A stretch of DNA of 64,000 bases from Clostridia bacterium (GCA_017447185.1 JAFSOC010000024.1:1-64000); one strand, 5' to 3'; counted from the first letter of the stretch, positions 42,657 to 51,927 are shown. Numbers and translations are program-made. Notes: a model not told the origin generated them from the sequence alone.

Positions 42657-43935
42657 GTGATGATTTCTTTGGGGGAAGGGTGGAAACGGACATGCCCAGG
42701 ACGGCCCAGAACATGGGAGCCACGATACAGACCGAGAAGGAGAAGAATGCCTGGATGCCGTAACACAGGACGCTGTCCCGCCAGGCCTTTCCGCCGAAGG
42801 AACCGATGATCACCAGCGCCGCAAAGAGCAGGCACGCGGGGATGCCGCAGTTGACCACCAGGGCGAGATATTCATTGTGCGGATTGTCGTAATAATACCG
42901 GAGGCGATCCGCTTCCGGATGGGCCTCATAATACTGCTGCAGGTAGGCATTGAAGCGGGTGGCATAGGTATCCGCGCCGGTGCCAAAGAGCAGGCGGCCC
43001 TCCTCCCGCAGCATCTTCAGCGTATAGAACCAGACGCCGATGCGCTCTGCTCCGTAATCCATCTTCGCGCGGCCATGGAGTGTTTCATGCAGCTCGTTGA
43101 GGGTACTGACCTGGGTGAAAGGGCAGAACCAGACCAGCGCCAGCGCCGCCACCATCAGCAGCAGGAACACCGGAACACGGTATTTCTTCGGCAGGAAACG
43201 GATCAGGATCACGAGAACCAGGAAGGCCAGCGTCAGCAGGCCGAAACGGACCTCCATGGTGACGAAAAGATAAATACAGGCTGCCAGGGCGGCCGCCAGG
43301 AAAACCACGGAGAGGATAGGGAGGACCGGCAGCTTCGCGGGGGTATCCGCTGATTTCTGCCGCAGGGAACGGAAGACGGAACGGACACTGTCCAGCAGGG
43401 CCGGAACGAACAGGCCGGCGGCGATCAGCAGATAGCCGGAGCACATATCCACATTGCCGATGGTTCCCTGGAAGCCCGGGGAAGTGGCATAGCTGTAGGC
43501 GGCAGGATAGAGGCCGAAGGGATTCCCGCCGGCACGCTGCATCAGGACCACTGCCAGGAAGATGAAAACGCCGCAGACGGCGGAAATGATCACCGGAGTA
43601 CGGCGGAACCGGGAGAAAGAGAAGAGAAAGAAGATCCCGAAATAGCACAGCTGGGTGGCCAGACCTTCCCGCCGGCCGGTGCCGATCCACCAGGGGGTGC
43701 CGGGATAAGAGCAGAGGAGGCAGCTGACCAGCGTCCAGAGCAGCAGGATGCCGCCCAGCAGCAGGGGCAGCAGGCGGGGACGGGAAACCCGGCGGCAGAT
43801 ACAGTCCGAGATAAAACCGGCGAGGGTCACGCCGCTGAGGATGAACATGATGATCCATTTATCCCGGGTGATGCTGGAAAAAGTACCGAACTGAAGAAGC
43901 GGAAAAAGCCCCAGCCACAGGCACGCGGAAACGGT
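42640..43935 (-). CDS. O-antigen ligase/polymerase-like membrane protein
   Basis: The protein of about 431 residues has ten to twelve membrane helices and the Wzy_C/WaaL-type loop with GTGADTYATRF and DNPHNEYLALVV, where the conserved His and Glu lie. Such proteins join lipid-linked glycans to acceptors or polymerise surface polysaccharide. The start is uncertain: the ATG at 43935 is right before the first helix but has only a weak GGAA, while the open frame reaches an ATG at 44037 inside the divergent promoter region. GGAGGG lies near 43978 but no standard start codon follows it in frame. No other polysaccharide genes flank it. Confidence 0.8.
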   Translation of the reverse strand, partial: TVSACLWLGLFPLLQFGTFSSITRDKWIIMFILSGVTLAGFISDCICRRVSRPRLLPLLLGGILLLWTLVSCLLCSYPGTPWWIGTGRREGLATQLCYFGIFFLFSFSRFRRTPVIISAVCGVFIFLAVVLMQRAGGNPFGLYPAAYSYATSPGFQGTIGNVDMCSGYLLIAAGLFVPALLDSVRSVFRSLRQKSADTPAKLPVLPILSVVFLAAALAACIYLFVTMEVRFGLLTLAFLVLVILIRFLPKKYRVPVFLLLMVAALALVWFCPFTQVSTLNELHETLHGRAKMDYGAERIGVWFYTLKMLREEGRLLFGTGADTYATRFNAYLQQYYEAHPEADRLRYYYDNPHNEYLALVVNCGIPACLLFAALVIIGSFGGKAWRDSVLCYGIQAFFSFSVCIVAPMFWAVLGMSVSTLPPKKSSQKPEA

Positions 43936-43989
43936 CATGCCGATTCCGTATTTTGTTTGTCCTGATTGCGTGAGAACTCCCTCCCTTCG

Positions 43990-44018
43990 TTGTTTTTCAA
44001 GGGGTGATGTGATAGAAT
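43990..44018 (+). promoter_or_regulatory. Candidate promoter of the CUT1 importer operon
   Basis: TTGTTT (43990-43995) and TAGAAT (44013-44018) are 17 bp apart, 68 bases before the ATG at 44087. ATACATCA at 44032-44039 matches one arm of the palindrome in the promoter at 48688. Confidence 0.5.
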
Positions 44019-44086
44019 TTCCGGGGACAGTATACATCAACCGGACAATCTGCCGCAAGCGAGGCAGATGAAAGGAAGCGGATGCC

Positions 44087-45172
44087 ATGAAGGTGGTTCT
44101 GGAGGACCTGACCAAGATTTTTCCATCCAGGAATAAGAAGGGTGCGGAAGTCACGGCCGTTGATCATTTCAATTTTGAGATCCCGGACGGGCAGCTGATC
44201 GGTCTGCTGGGGCCCAGCGGATGCGGGAAGAGCACGACGCTGAACCTGATCAGCGGACTGGAATCGCCCACCTCCGGCCGGATCCTGTTCGGCGATGAGG
44301 ATGTAACCGACCTGCCGCCGGAAGCCCGGGGCATCGGCCTGGTATTCCAGAATTACGCGCTGTATCCGCACCTGACGGTGGAGGAGAATATTATCTTCCC
44401 CCTGCAGAACCTGAAGGGCAGCCGGAAGATGACGAAAGAAGCCATGCACGAGAAAGCCGTGGAAGCGGCAAAACTGGTACAGATTGATACCCTGATGGAA
44501 CGCAAGCCGAAGGAGCTTTCCGGCGGACAGCAGCAGCGCGTGGCGATTGCCCGGGCGCTGGTCAAGATTCCGCGGGTGCTGCTGCTGGACGAGCCGCTGA
44601 GCAACCTGGACGCGCGACTGCGGCTGCAGACCCGGGAAGAGCTTCGCCGGATCCAGCGGGAGACGGGCGTCACCACCATCTTCGTTACCCATGACCAGGA
44701 AGAGGCTATGAGCATCAGCGACCTGATCATCGTGATGAAGGAAGGCAGGGTGCAGCAGATCGGCAAGCCCCAGGATGTGTACGACGATCCGGCCAACCTG
44801 TTTGTGGCCATGTTCCTCGGTACGCCGCAGATCAACGTGTTCGAAGGCGAAATCCGGGGCGGAAAGGTCTGGATCGGGGACGAAGCCGTGCTGGACGCGG
44901 AGGGAAAAGCGGACCGTGCGATCTGGGTCGGGATCCGGCCGGAAGGATTTGTTCCGGATCCGAAAGGCCCCTTTACCTGCCAGATGGACCGGGTGGAAGT
45001 GATGGGACGGGACGTGAGCGTCGTATCCACCCACCCGAAGATGACCGGCCGGAATATCCGGTCCATTGTCAGCGCGGAAAACAGGTTTGAGCCGGGACAG
45101 GAAGAAGTCCGCTTCAGCCTGAAACCCTATAAAGTGTTCCTGTTCGACCGGGAGAGCGAGGAACGCGTATGA
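44087..45172 (+). CDS. Sugar ABC importer ATPase, UgpC/MsmK family
   Basis: The 361-residue ATPase has all ABC motifs: Walker A GPSGCGKST, Q-loop LVFQNYALYPH, signature LSGGQQQRVAIARA, Walker B LLLDEPLSNLD and switch His in FVTHDQ. A C-terminal TOBE/OB region (about 240-361) is typical of CUT1-family ATPases. It heads an operon with two permeases and a binding protein; it could also serve the ATPase-less importer at 5099-8568, as MsmX does in B. subtilis. The next gene overlaps its stop by four bases. Confidence 0.93.
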   Translation: MKVVLEDLTKIFPSRNKKGAEVTAVDHFNFEIPDGQLIGLLGPSGCGKSTTLNLISGLESPTSGRILFGDEDVTDLPPEARGIGLVFQNYALYPHLTVEENIIFPLQNLKGSRKMTKEAMHEKAVEAAKLVQIDTLMERKPKELSGGQQQRVAIARALVKIPRVLLLDEPLSNLDARLRLQTREELRRIQRETGVTTIFVTHDQEEAMSISDLIIVMKEGRVQQIGKPQDVYDDPANLFVAMFLGTPQINVFEGEIRGGKVWIGDEAVLDAEGKADRAIWVGIRPEGFVPDPKGPFTCQMDRVEVMGRDVSVVSTHPKMTGRNIRSIVSAENRFEPGQEEVRFSLKPYKVFLFDRESEERV

Positions 45173-46065
45173 AGAAAAAGAACAATCTGAAGGCCTGGCT
45201 GTACCTGCTGCCGGCTATTCTGTTCCTTGGTGTATTCATGCTCTACCCGCTGGTGGACGTATGCGTATACTCCCTGGAGGAGAACTTCCATTTTGTCAGC
45301 CAGAAATACAGCGGCATCGGCTTTGAGAACTTCCGTCACGTGCTGACGGATCCCTATTTCGCGAACGCCCTGAAGAACACGCTGATCCTGGTGGCCATCA
45401 CGGTGCCGGTGAGCACCGGGCTGAGCCTGCTGATCGCGCTGGGACTGAGCTCTATCAAAAAAGTCAGGAAAATGTTCCAGACCGTCTACTTCCTGCCGTA
45501 TGTGACGAATACGCTGGCAGTCGGCCTGGTGTTCTGGCTGCTGTTCCGGAATACGGAGCATACGAACGGCCTGATCAGCTCGCTGATTACGATGCTGGGC
45601 GGGGAGACCATCAACTTCATCGAGGGCACTTACTGGCAGAAGATGCTGGTGACCTGCCTCTACACGATCTGGGTTGTCATGCCCTTCAAAATCCTGATCC
45701 TGACCAGCGCGCTGGCCAGCGTGAACCAGGACTACTACAAGGCGGCACGGGTGGACGGCGCCAGCAGCGCGCGAATCTTCCGGAAGATCACCCTGCCCAT
45801 GATCAGCCCGACGGTATTCTATCTGATCATCACCGGATTTATCGGCGCGTTCAAGGCTTACAGCGACGAGGTGGCCCTGTTCGGCACCAACCTGAACGCG
45901 GCGGAAATGAATACGATTGTCGGTTATGTGTATGACATGCTGTACAGCGACAGCGGCGGATTTCCCGGATACGCAGCGGCCGCGGCGCTGCTGCTGTTCG
46001 GTATCGTCTTCACGATTACGTACGTGAACCTTCGTTTCAGCCGGAACAAGGTTCAGTACATGTGA
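45169..46065 (+). CDS. CUT1 sugar importer permease, MalF/UgpA type
   Basis: The 298-residue permease has six membrane helices, the N-terminal WLYLLPAILFLGVFMLYPLVD typical of the family and the EAA loop YYKAARVDGASSARIFRKITLP. It pairs with the permease at 46082. Its ATG overlaps the ATPase stop (ATGA), so the two are coupled. Confidence 0.93.
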   Translation: MKKKNNLKAWLYLLPAILFLGVFMLYPLVDVCVYSLEENFHFVSQKYSGIGFENFRHVLTDPYFANALKNTLILVAITVPVSTGLSLLIALGLSSIKKVRKMFQTVYFLPYVTNTLAVGLVFWLLFRNTEHTNGLISSLITMLGGETINFIEGTYWQKMLVTCLYTIWVVMPFKILILTSALASVNQDYYKAARVDGASSARIFRKITLPMISPTVFYLIITGFIGAFKAYSDEVALFGTNLNAAEMNTIVGYVYDMLYSDSGGFPGYAAAAALLLFGIVFTITYVNLRFSRNKVQYM

Positions 46066-46081
46066 CGGGAGGCGTTGCTGA

Positions 46082-46924
46082 ATGAGTGAAAGAAAAGGCA
46101 GCCGCCTGTCCAAAACCCTGATCGTGATCTTCCTGGTCATCTGGGCGCTGATCGTGCTGTTCCCGTTCTACTGGATGGTGCTGACCAGCTTCAAGGATAC
46201 CACCCTGTTCATGGATGAGAAGGTTCCGACTTTCTTTACCACGCAGCCCACACTGGCCAACTACACCAAGGCGTTCACGGAGGTTCCGCTGGGACGGTTC
46301 CTGCTGAACACGCTGATCTTCACCGTGGCCACCACCGGCCTGATGATGGTGATCATCGTTCCGGCGGCGTTCGCATTCGCCCGGCTGGAGTTCCGGGGGA
46401 AGAACCTGGTATTCGCCCTGTTCCTGAGCCTGATGATGATCCCCACGGAACTGGTCATCATCACCAACTACGCGACGATTGTACACTGGAACATGCGGAA
46501 TACCTTCCTGGGCCTGATCCTGCCATCGGTCACGAGCGTATTCTACATCTACCTGCTGAAGGAAAACTTTGAAGCCATTCCGGACGAACTGTACAACGCG
46601 GCACGGGTGGACGGCACCAGCGACCTGAAATACCTGCTGAAGGTGATGGTGCCCATCAGCAAGCCCACCGTAATCACGATTGTCATCCTGAAGGTCATCG
46701 AATGCTGGAACAGCTATATCTGGCCCCGGCAGATCACCGACAAGCAGAACTATTTCCTGGTGTCCCAGGGAATCCAGAGCATCCGGGAGAGCGGATATGG
46801 CCGGGAGGATATCCCGGCGATGATGGCGGCGGTGGTCGTCGTCAGCGTGCCCCTGATTATCCTGTTCCTGGTGTTCAGGGACAAGATTATGGCGGGTGTC
46901 TCGAGAGGGGGCACCAAGGGTTAA
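46082..46924 (+). CDS. CUT1 sugar importer permease, MalG/UgpE type
   Basis: The 280-residue permease has six helices, the FPFYWMVLTSFKD start motif, the EAA loop LYNAARVDGTSDLKYLLKV and the C-terminal IMAGVSRGGTKG found in UgpE-type proteins. GGGAGG precedes the ATG. The binding protein follows after a hairpin. Confidence 0.93.
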   Translation: MSERKGSRLSKTLIVIFLVIWALIVLFPFYWMVLTSFKDTTLFMDEKVPTFFTTQPTLANYTKAFTEVPLGRFLLNTLIFTVATTGLMMVIIVPAAFAFARLEFRGKNLVFALFLSLMMIPTELVIITNYATIVHWNMRNTFLGLILPSVTSVFYIYLLKENFEAIPDELYNAARVDGTSDLKYLLKVMVPISKPTVITIVILKVIECWNSYIWPRQITDKQNYFLVSQGIQSIRESGYGREDIPAMMAAVVVVSVPLIILFLVFRDKIMAGVSRGGTKG

Positions 46925-46947
46925 GGGGGCTTTCCGATCGAATCCAA

Positions 46948-46970
46948 CGCAGGCCGCACTGTGGCCTGCG
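46948..46970 (+). terminator. Hairpin between permease and binding-protein genes
   Basis: CGCAGGCC (46948-46955) pairs perfectly with GGCCTGCG (46963-46970) around a 7-base loop. No T tract follows, so it more likely stabilises or separates messages than terminates. Confidence 0.5.
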
Positions 46971-47035
46971 CCCCTTAGACCCCTTCGGCCCGAGACTTCA
47001 ATCATGGCCAATGCCTTGAGAGGATGAACATAGAA

Positions 47036-48691
47036 ATGAGGATGCGGAAGATTATTTCCCTGGTTCTTTTGCTGGGGATGGCGCTTTTTGTGCTTTCCGG
47101 ATGCCACGGAACCATGGACCGGGATGCGGCGGACCAGAACCAGATCAGCAAGGTTCCGCTTTACCTGGATGAAACCAAAAAGATCGAGCTGAACTTCTGG
47201 GCCAAGAACGATACGAACAAGGTGCAGACCGCCGTCTATACCGACGCCATTGAGGAATTCCAGAAGCTGTATCCGAATATCACGGTAAACATCCGCCTGT
47301 ACGCGGACTACGGCCGGATTTTCAACGACGTGATCACCAACATCGCGACGAACACGACGCCGAATGTCTGCATCACCTATCCGGACCATATTGCCACCTA
47401 TCTGACCGGCGACGGCGTCATGCTGCCGCTGGAGGACTGGATGACGGATCCGCGGTTCGGCCTGGGCGGAAGCGAGGTGCGCTTCGATTCCCCGAAGAAG
47501 GAGGAGATCGCGCCGAAATTCCTGGAGGAATGCGTGATCAGGGACGGATACTACGCACTGCCCTACATGCGCTCCACGGAAGCCCTGTATATCAACAAGG
47601 AACTGGTGGAAAAGCTCGGATATCAGGTGCCGGATGTGCTGACCTGGGACTTTGTATGGGAAGTCAGCGAGAAGGCCATGGAGAAGAACGAAGACGGCAC
47701 CTTCAAGGTGAACGGGCAGAACGTCATGATTCCGTTCATCTACAAGAGCACGGACAATATGATGATTACCATGCTGCGGCAGCTGGGCGCGCCGTACTCC
47801 AACGAGAACGGCGAGGTGCTGATCTTCAACGACACCACCGCGAAACTGTTGAAGGAGATCTACACCCACGCGAAATCCCGGGCCTTCTCCACCTTTGCGA
47901 TCAGCAGCTATCCGGGAAACTTCCTGAACGCGGGCCAGTGCATCTTCGCCCTGGACTCCACCGCCGGCGCCACCTGGATGGGCAGCAGTGCGCCGATGCT
48001 GGATATCCACAAGGAACAGGTGGTGCCCTTCACCACGCTGGTCCGGCCGGTTCCGCAGTTTGACACGGAAAACCCGGTGATGATCAGCCAGGGACCAAGT
48101 ATCTGCGTGTTCAACAAGAGTGACCCCCAGGAAGTGCTGGCCAGCTGGCTCTTTGCCCAGTATATGCTGACCAACAAGGTGCAGCTTTCCTATGCGGAGA
48201 CTGAGGGCTACCTGCCGGTGACCCTGAAAGCACAGCAGTCGGAGGAATACCAGGACTACCTGCGCCGGAAAGGGGAAGACAACCAGGAACATTACGACAT
48301 CAAGATCGAGGCCAGCGAACTGCTGCTGAAATACCTGGACAATACGTTTGTGACCCCGGTATTCAACGGAAGCGCCAGCCTGCGTTCCGCTGCGGGACAG
48401 CTGATTGAGAACGTCTGCAAGAGCGCCCGCCGGAAGGAAGAAATGAACGACGACTATATTGAGAAACAGTACCATGATGTGAGCAGCCTGTACCGGCTGG
48501 ACCAGATCAGGGTAACAGCTTCCGGAACGGGAGAAACGGGCGGGGAAACCGAAGAGGTAAAGGATAAACCCTTCACCTGGAATGATCTGCCCGGGATCTC
48601 ACAGGCACTGCTCATCAGCCTGCCCTGCATCTGGATCCTGATTATCGGAATTTCCCTGTTCCGGTCGAAAAAGCGAAGCAAAAATAATTGA
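47036..48691 (+). CDS. CUT1 solute-binding lipoprotein with C-terminal membrane helix
   Basis: The protein of 551 residues has a lipoprotein signal ending FVLSGC and a family 1 binding fold (FWAKNDTNKVQTAVYTDAI, YALPYMRSTEALYINKELVE, TWDFVWEVSEKAMEKN). The binding lobes end near residue 470. A linker with GTGETGGETEE follows, and then a membrane helix at about 523-542 (SLPCIWILIIGISLF) with a basic tail, so the protein would be held by lipid at one end and a helix at the other. Normal binding proteins lack the second anchor. I chose the ATG at 47036, 12 bases after GAGAGG; the ATG at 47024 touches that site. It would serve the permeases just upstream; the substrate is unknown. Confidence 0.87.
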   Translation: MRMRKIISLVLLLGMALFVLSGCHGTMDRDAADQNQISKVPLYLDETKKIELNFWAKNDTNKVQTAVYTDAIEEFQKLYPNITVNIRLYADYGRIFNDVITNIATNTTPNVCITYPDHIATYLTGDGVMLPLEDWMTDPRFGLGGSEVRFDSPKKEEIAPKFLEECVIRDGYYALPYMRSTEALYINKELVEKLGYQVPDVLTWDFVWEVSEKAMEKNEDGTFKVNGQNVMIPFIYKSTDNMMITMLRQLGAPYSNENGEVLIFNDTTAKLLKEIYTHAKSRAFSTFAISSYPGNFLNAGQCIFALDSTAGATWMGSSAPMLDIHKEQVVPFTTLVRPVPQFDTENPVMISQGPSICVFNKSDPQEVLASWLFAQYMLTNKVQLSYAETEGYLPVTLKAQQSEEYQDYLRRKGEDNQEHYDIKIEASELLLKYLDNTFVTPVFNGSASLRSAAGQLIENVCKSARRKEEMNDDYIEKQYHDVSSLYRLDQIRVTASGTGETGGETEEVKDKPFTWNDLPGISQALLISLPCIWILIIGISLFRSKKRSKNN

Positions 48692-48716
48692 AAAATACAT
48701 CAGTTTGATGTATCAT
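48688..48716 (+). promoter_or_regulatory. Promoter with palindromic operator, coiled-coil lipoprotein
   Basis: TTGAAA (48688-48693) and TATCAT (48711-48716) are 17 bp apart. The spacer is almost filled by a perfect palindrome at 48695-48713: ATACATCA, GTT, TGATGTAT. A protein bound there would block RNA polymerase, so repression is likely. The -35 box overlaps the end of the preceding gene. Confidence 0.75.
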
Positions 48717-48763
48717 GAGGGTAACTGCTGAGGGACAGCAAAATAGGAGAGGAGATACTGGAT

Positions 48764-50407
48764 ATGAAGAAGTCATGGAAACGGTTACTGGCTGTTGCTG
48801 TGGTTCTGGTTCTCACGCTGTGCGTGCTGAGCAGCTGCGGTGACAACACGCAGGCAAAGATCGACGAGGCCGTCAAGAAGGTGACCGACACCCTCACCAA
48901 GGAGAAGGACGATGCGCTGGCTGCGGCAAAGACTGCTGCGGATGACGCGCTGAAAACTGCGCAAGACGCTGCGGATGCTGTCAAGACCGAGCTGGAAGGC
49001 AAAGTTACGGAGCTGACGACGAAGCTGACCGAAACGGAAGAAGCAGCCAAGACCGCTGTTGAAGCCGCCGCGAAGGAAAAGGATGATGCGGTTGCCGCCG
49101 CAAAGACGGAAGCGGAAGAAGCTGCCAAGACAGCTGCCGAAGCTGCCACCAAGGCGCTGGACGACGCTGTAGCCGCGGCCAAGACCGAAGCGGAAGAAGC
49201 CGCCAAGACGGCTGCTGAAGCTGCCGCCAAGGACAAAGAAGATGCCCTGGCCGCCGCGAAGACGGCTGCGGACGATGCACTGAAGGCCGCTCAGGACGCC
49301 GCTGACGCCGTTAAGGCCGAGCTGGAAGGCAAGGTTGCGGACCTGACCAAGAAGCTGGAAGATGCCGAAGCGGCTGCGCTGAAGGGCGCGGACGAAGCGG
49401 TAAAGAACGCGCAGGCTGCTGCGGACACCACGATCAAGGAACTGCAGGATAAGCTGACCGCTGCCGAAGCGTCCGCCAAGACCGCTGTGGAAGACGCCCT
49501 GAAGGAAGCCGCCGAAAAGGCCGCCAAGGAAAAGGACGACGCGGTTGCCGCTGCCAAGGCTGAAGCTGAAACTGCTGCCAAGACGGCTGCAGAAGCTGCG
49601 GAAGCTGCCAAGAAGGAACTGGAAACCAAGATTGCTGAACTCGAGACCAAGGTAGCCGATTACGAAAAGCAGATCGCGGAAGCTGCTGCGGCGAACGTGG
49701 AAACCGTAGAGGGAAAGATTGAAGAAACAGTTGAAGAAAAAGTTGAAGAAGTGAAGACAGAAGATACTCCCTATCTGGCTGCTGTGATGACCTATGCGGA
49801 CTACGTTGCTGCGGAACTGGACAGCGAAGTTACCGTCGAAGCCTATGTGCAGGACTGCCAGGGCTGGTGGGACGGAAAGATTACCGTGTACGCCCAGGAC
49901 AAGGACGGCGCTTACTTCATCTACAACATGACCTGCTCCGAGGAAGATTCCAAGAAGCTGGTTCCCGGAACGAAGATCAAGGTCCACGGCTTCAAGAGCG
50001 AGTGGAGCGGCGAAGTGGAAATCACCGACGCCACCTTCGAATTCGTTGAAGGCGATACGTTCATCGCAGAACCGAAGGATGTAACCGCCCTGATCGGCAA
50101 GGAAGAACTGATCAGCGAACAGAACCAGCTGGTAACTTTCAAGGGCCTGACCGTTGAGGCGCAGGACGACGGTGCTGCTTTCAACTACAAGGATGCGGTC
50201 GGCAAGACGGATGACCTGTACTTCAAGGCCTCCAAGGATGGCCAAACGGTCAGCTTCTGCGTGGAGTTCTATCTGCGCGGACAGGACACTGACGTGTACA
50301 AGGCTGTTGAAGGTCTGCAGGTTGGCGACGTGATCGATGTGACCGGTTATCTGTACTGGTACAACGGTGCGAATCCCCATGTCATCGGCGTGACCAAAGC
50401 CCAGTAA
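48764..50407 (+). CDS. Ala-rich coiled-coil lipoprotein with C-terminal OB-like domain
   Basis: The 547-residue protein has a lipoprotein signal with the lipid-accepting Cys at 25 (VLSSC). Residues 28 to about 335 are one long amphipathic helix built of Ala/Lys/Glu/Asp repeats in which AAKTEAEEAAKTAAEAA-type 11-residue units recur, ending in a Glu/Val-rich stretch. Residues from about 343 to the end look like two OB-like beta domains (DSEVTVEAYVQDCQGWWDG and LVTFKGLTVEAQDDG), as in secreted OB-fold proteins of Clostridia. It would be a long rod on the cell surface carrying a binding head. AGGAGAGGAG precedes the ATG. The gene is a single unit under a palindromic operator, with a terminator after it. 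The function is unknown. Confidence 0.82.
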   Translation: MKKSWKRLLAVAVVLVLTLCVLSSCGDNTQAKIDEAVKKVTDTLTKEKDDALAAAKTAADDALKTAQDAADAVKTELEGKVTELTTKLTETEEAAKTAVEAAAKEKDDAVAAAKTEAEEAAKTAAEAATKALDDAVAAAKTEAEEAAKTAAEAAAKDKEDALAAAKTAADDALKAAQDAADAVKAELEGKVADLTKKLEDAEAAALKGADEAVKNAQAAADTTIKELQDKLTAAEASAKTAVEDALKEAAEKAAKEKDDAVAAAKAEAETAAKTAAEAAEAAKKELETKIAELETKVADYEKQIAEAAAANVETVEGKIEETVEEKVEEVKTEDTPYLAAVMTYADYVAAELDSEVTVEAYVQDCQGWWDGKITVYAQDKDGAYFIYNMTCSEEDSKKLVPGTKIKVHGFKSEWSGEVEITDATFEFVEGDTFIAEPKDVTALIGKEELISEQNQLVTFKGLTVEAQDDGAAFNYKDAVGKTDDLYFKASKDGQTVSFCVEFYLRGQDTDVYKAVEGLQVGDVIDVTGYLYWYNGANPHVIGVTKAQ

Positions 50408-50430
50408 CAGACCAGACTGTAATAACAGAG

Positions 50431-50466
50431 CCCGTGCCGGAAACAACCGGCACGGGCGTCTTTATT
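50431..50466 (+). terminator. Terminator of the coiled-coil lipoprotein gene
   Basis: CCCGTGCCGG (50431-50440) pairs perfectly with CCGGCACGGG (50447-50456) around AAACAA and is followed by a T-rich tract. Confidence 0.88.
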
Positions 50467-50470
50467 GGGT

Positions 50471-50589
50471 GCTTCCAGTCCTGGGCGCAGATCACGGCGG
50501 AAGTGAACTATACGGAGCGATATGTGCACATGAAACACGGGGCAGGATTCCGGGCAGTGCAGGAGATGCTGGATGAGAGGGAAGGGTGA
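50471..50589 (+). repeat. 119-bp repeat, copy 1: gene-tail fragment
   Basis: This segment and 54759-54877 are direct repeats with about 105 of 119 identical bases. One frame is open in both and ends at the final TGA; in copy 1 it includes ITAEVNYTERYVHMKHGAG. Most differences keep the frame. The TERYVHM pattern recalls the end of a tyrosine recombinase, but no catalytic core is present. There is no start codon with a ribosome binding site. It lies right after a terminator and 9 bases before the histidine kinase stop. Confidence 0.75.
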
Positions 50590-50598
50590 ATGCACGAA

Positions 50599-51927
50599 CT
50601 AAGACAAAAGATGCGTTCCCTTGTCTTTTGGGATTGTCACCGTCACCACGGTTCCTTTGCCATCTTTGGGGATGATGTCGAGCCGTCCGTCGCACATGAG
50701 TTCGAGCCGTTGCCGGATGTTTTCGAGTGCAATCCCCCGGGTGCTGTCATCGGCGGGGGCAAAACCACGGCCGTTGTCTTCCACAACAACCTCAGCACCG
50801 GAGTCCGTGTGCCGTGTCCGGATGGAGATGCGCAGCGCCCCGGAATAAGGATCCATCCCATGCTTGACAGCATTTTCCACGATAGGCTGAAGCGTCAGCG
50901 GCGGCAGGCGGAAATTGATAAACGGCATATCGTAATCCACCACAAGCATATCGTCATACTGTGCCTGCTCTACGGCCAGGTATGCGCGGGTGTGTTCCAG
51001 TTCCGTAGAAAAGGGTATGGTGCTGTCATTGGCAACGGCATTGAAATTCTTGCGCAGATAGTTGGTGAAGTCCATCGTGACCTGCTGGGCTTTCATGGGA
51101 TCAAGCCTGCAGAGGCTGTGAATGCTCATCAGGGTATTATAGATAAAATGCGGCCGCATCTGCAGTACCATGACACTGGCGCGCTCATGGGCGATTCTCT
51201 GCTGCTGCATGGCAATTTCCTGCTTCTGCCGGACGATTTCATTCTGGCGGAGGCGATCCTGTTCTATCTGATCAGACAGGATAAGGCTGTACAAGGCCAG
51301 CGCGGAGCAGACGTGGCTGATATCGATGAGCGGGAATACATCGATGAACAGATGCGCAATCAGCGCAATCATAATCGGCAGGATCGCGACGAGGAAAGCT
51401 GAAAAGGCCTTGCAAGAAAGCTGTTTCCGGCGTTTTATTGTCCCCGCCAGATTGAGGACCTGGATCGTGATCACCGGAAGCAGAAAGAGCGGATACAGAG
51501 GGCCACGGTTAAACTGGTTTTCCGGAGTGAGATAGAAAAAACCGTCGACAAACGCGGAGCTTGCAGACACGATAAAATAGACGGCCCACACGCCAAGCAC
51601 GGTGTAAAGCAGCTTGCTCTTTCGAGTGTTTTCACCGCAGCAGTGCAGCAGAAAAACCGTCAGCATGGGCAGCGGCAGGGAGAGCAGCAGGGATTCCAGA
51701 AGCATCAAAAAATAAAATACCGCGCCGGAGACGATAAAATGCTGGGAAACGCTTTCGACGATACTGGACAGGCAGCAAAGCATAAAAATGATAAAATAGC
51801 TCATGAAAAAGCGCTTGCTCCAGCGGTCGATCCCGGGAATGACGGCGGTGAACCACAGCCCGATCACGCTTAACAACAGCGCCGCACCGGCGATAGAAAA
51901 GCTGAAGGATTCAATCCAGTCGTTCAC
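50599..51927 (-). CDS. LytS/YehU-type sensor histidine kinase
   Basis: The 442-residue protein has six or seven N-terminal membrane helices (to about residue 220), a coiled linker and a His_kinase domain with the phospho-acceptor His260 in MRPHFIYNTLMSIHSL. An HATPase domain follows with PIVENAVKHG (N box) and VVEDNGRGFAP (G1 box). Kinases of this type sense signals in or at the membrane. Its ATG overlaps the stop of the regulator gene by four bases, so the two are a pair. The pair is divergent from the DUF3089 lipoprotein gene, its likely target. Confidence 0.9.
   Translation of the reverse strand: MNDWIESFSFSIAGAALLLSVIGLWFTAVIPGIDRWSKRFFMSYFIIFMLCCLSSIVESVSQHFIVSGAVFYFLMLLESLLLSLPLPMLTVFLLHCCGENTRKSKLLYTVLGVWAVYFIVSASSAFVDGFFYLTPENQFNRGPLYPLFLLPVITIQVLNLAGTIKRRKQLSCKAFSAFLVAILPIMIALIAHLFIDVFPLIDISHVCSALALYSLILSDQIEQDRLRQNEIVRQKQEIAMQQQRIAHERASVMVLQMRPHFIYNTLMSIHSLCRLDPMKAQQVTMDFTNYLRKNFNAVANDSTIPFSTELEHTRAYLAVEQAQYDDMLVVDYDMPFINFRLPPLTLQPIVENAVKHGMDPYSGALRISIRTRHTDSGAEVVVEDNGRGFAPADDSTRGIALENIRQRLELMCDGRLDIIPKDGKGTVVTVTIPKDKGTHLLS

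Noticed and set aside
46037-48475. 812-codon open frame on the minus strand
   Set aside because: It mirrors the permease and binding-protein genes, which have clear motifs, signals and operon spacing. Its product is a Gln/His/Val-rich sequence without recognisable domains.
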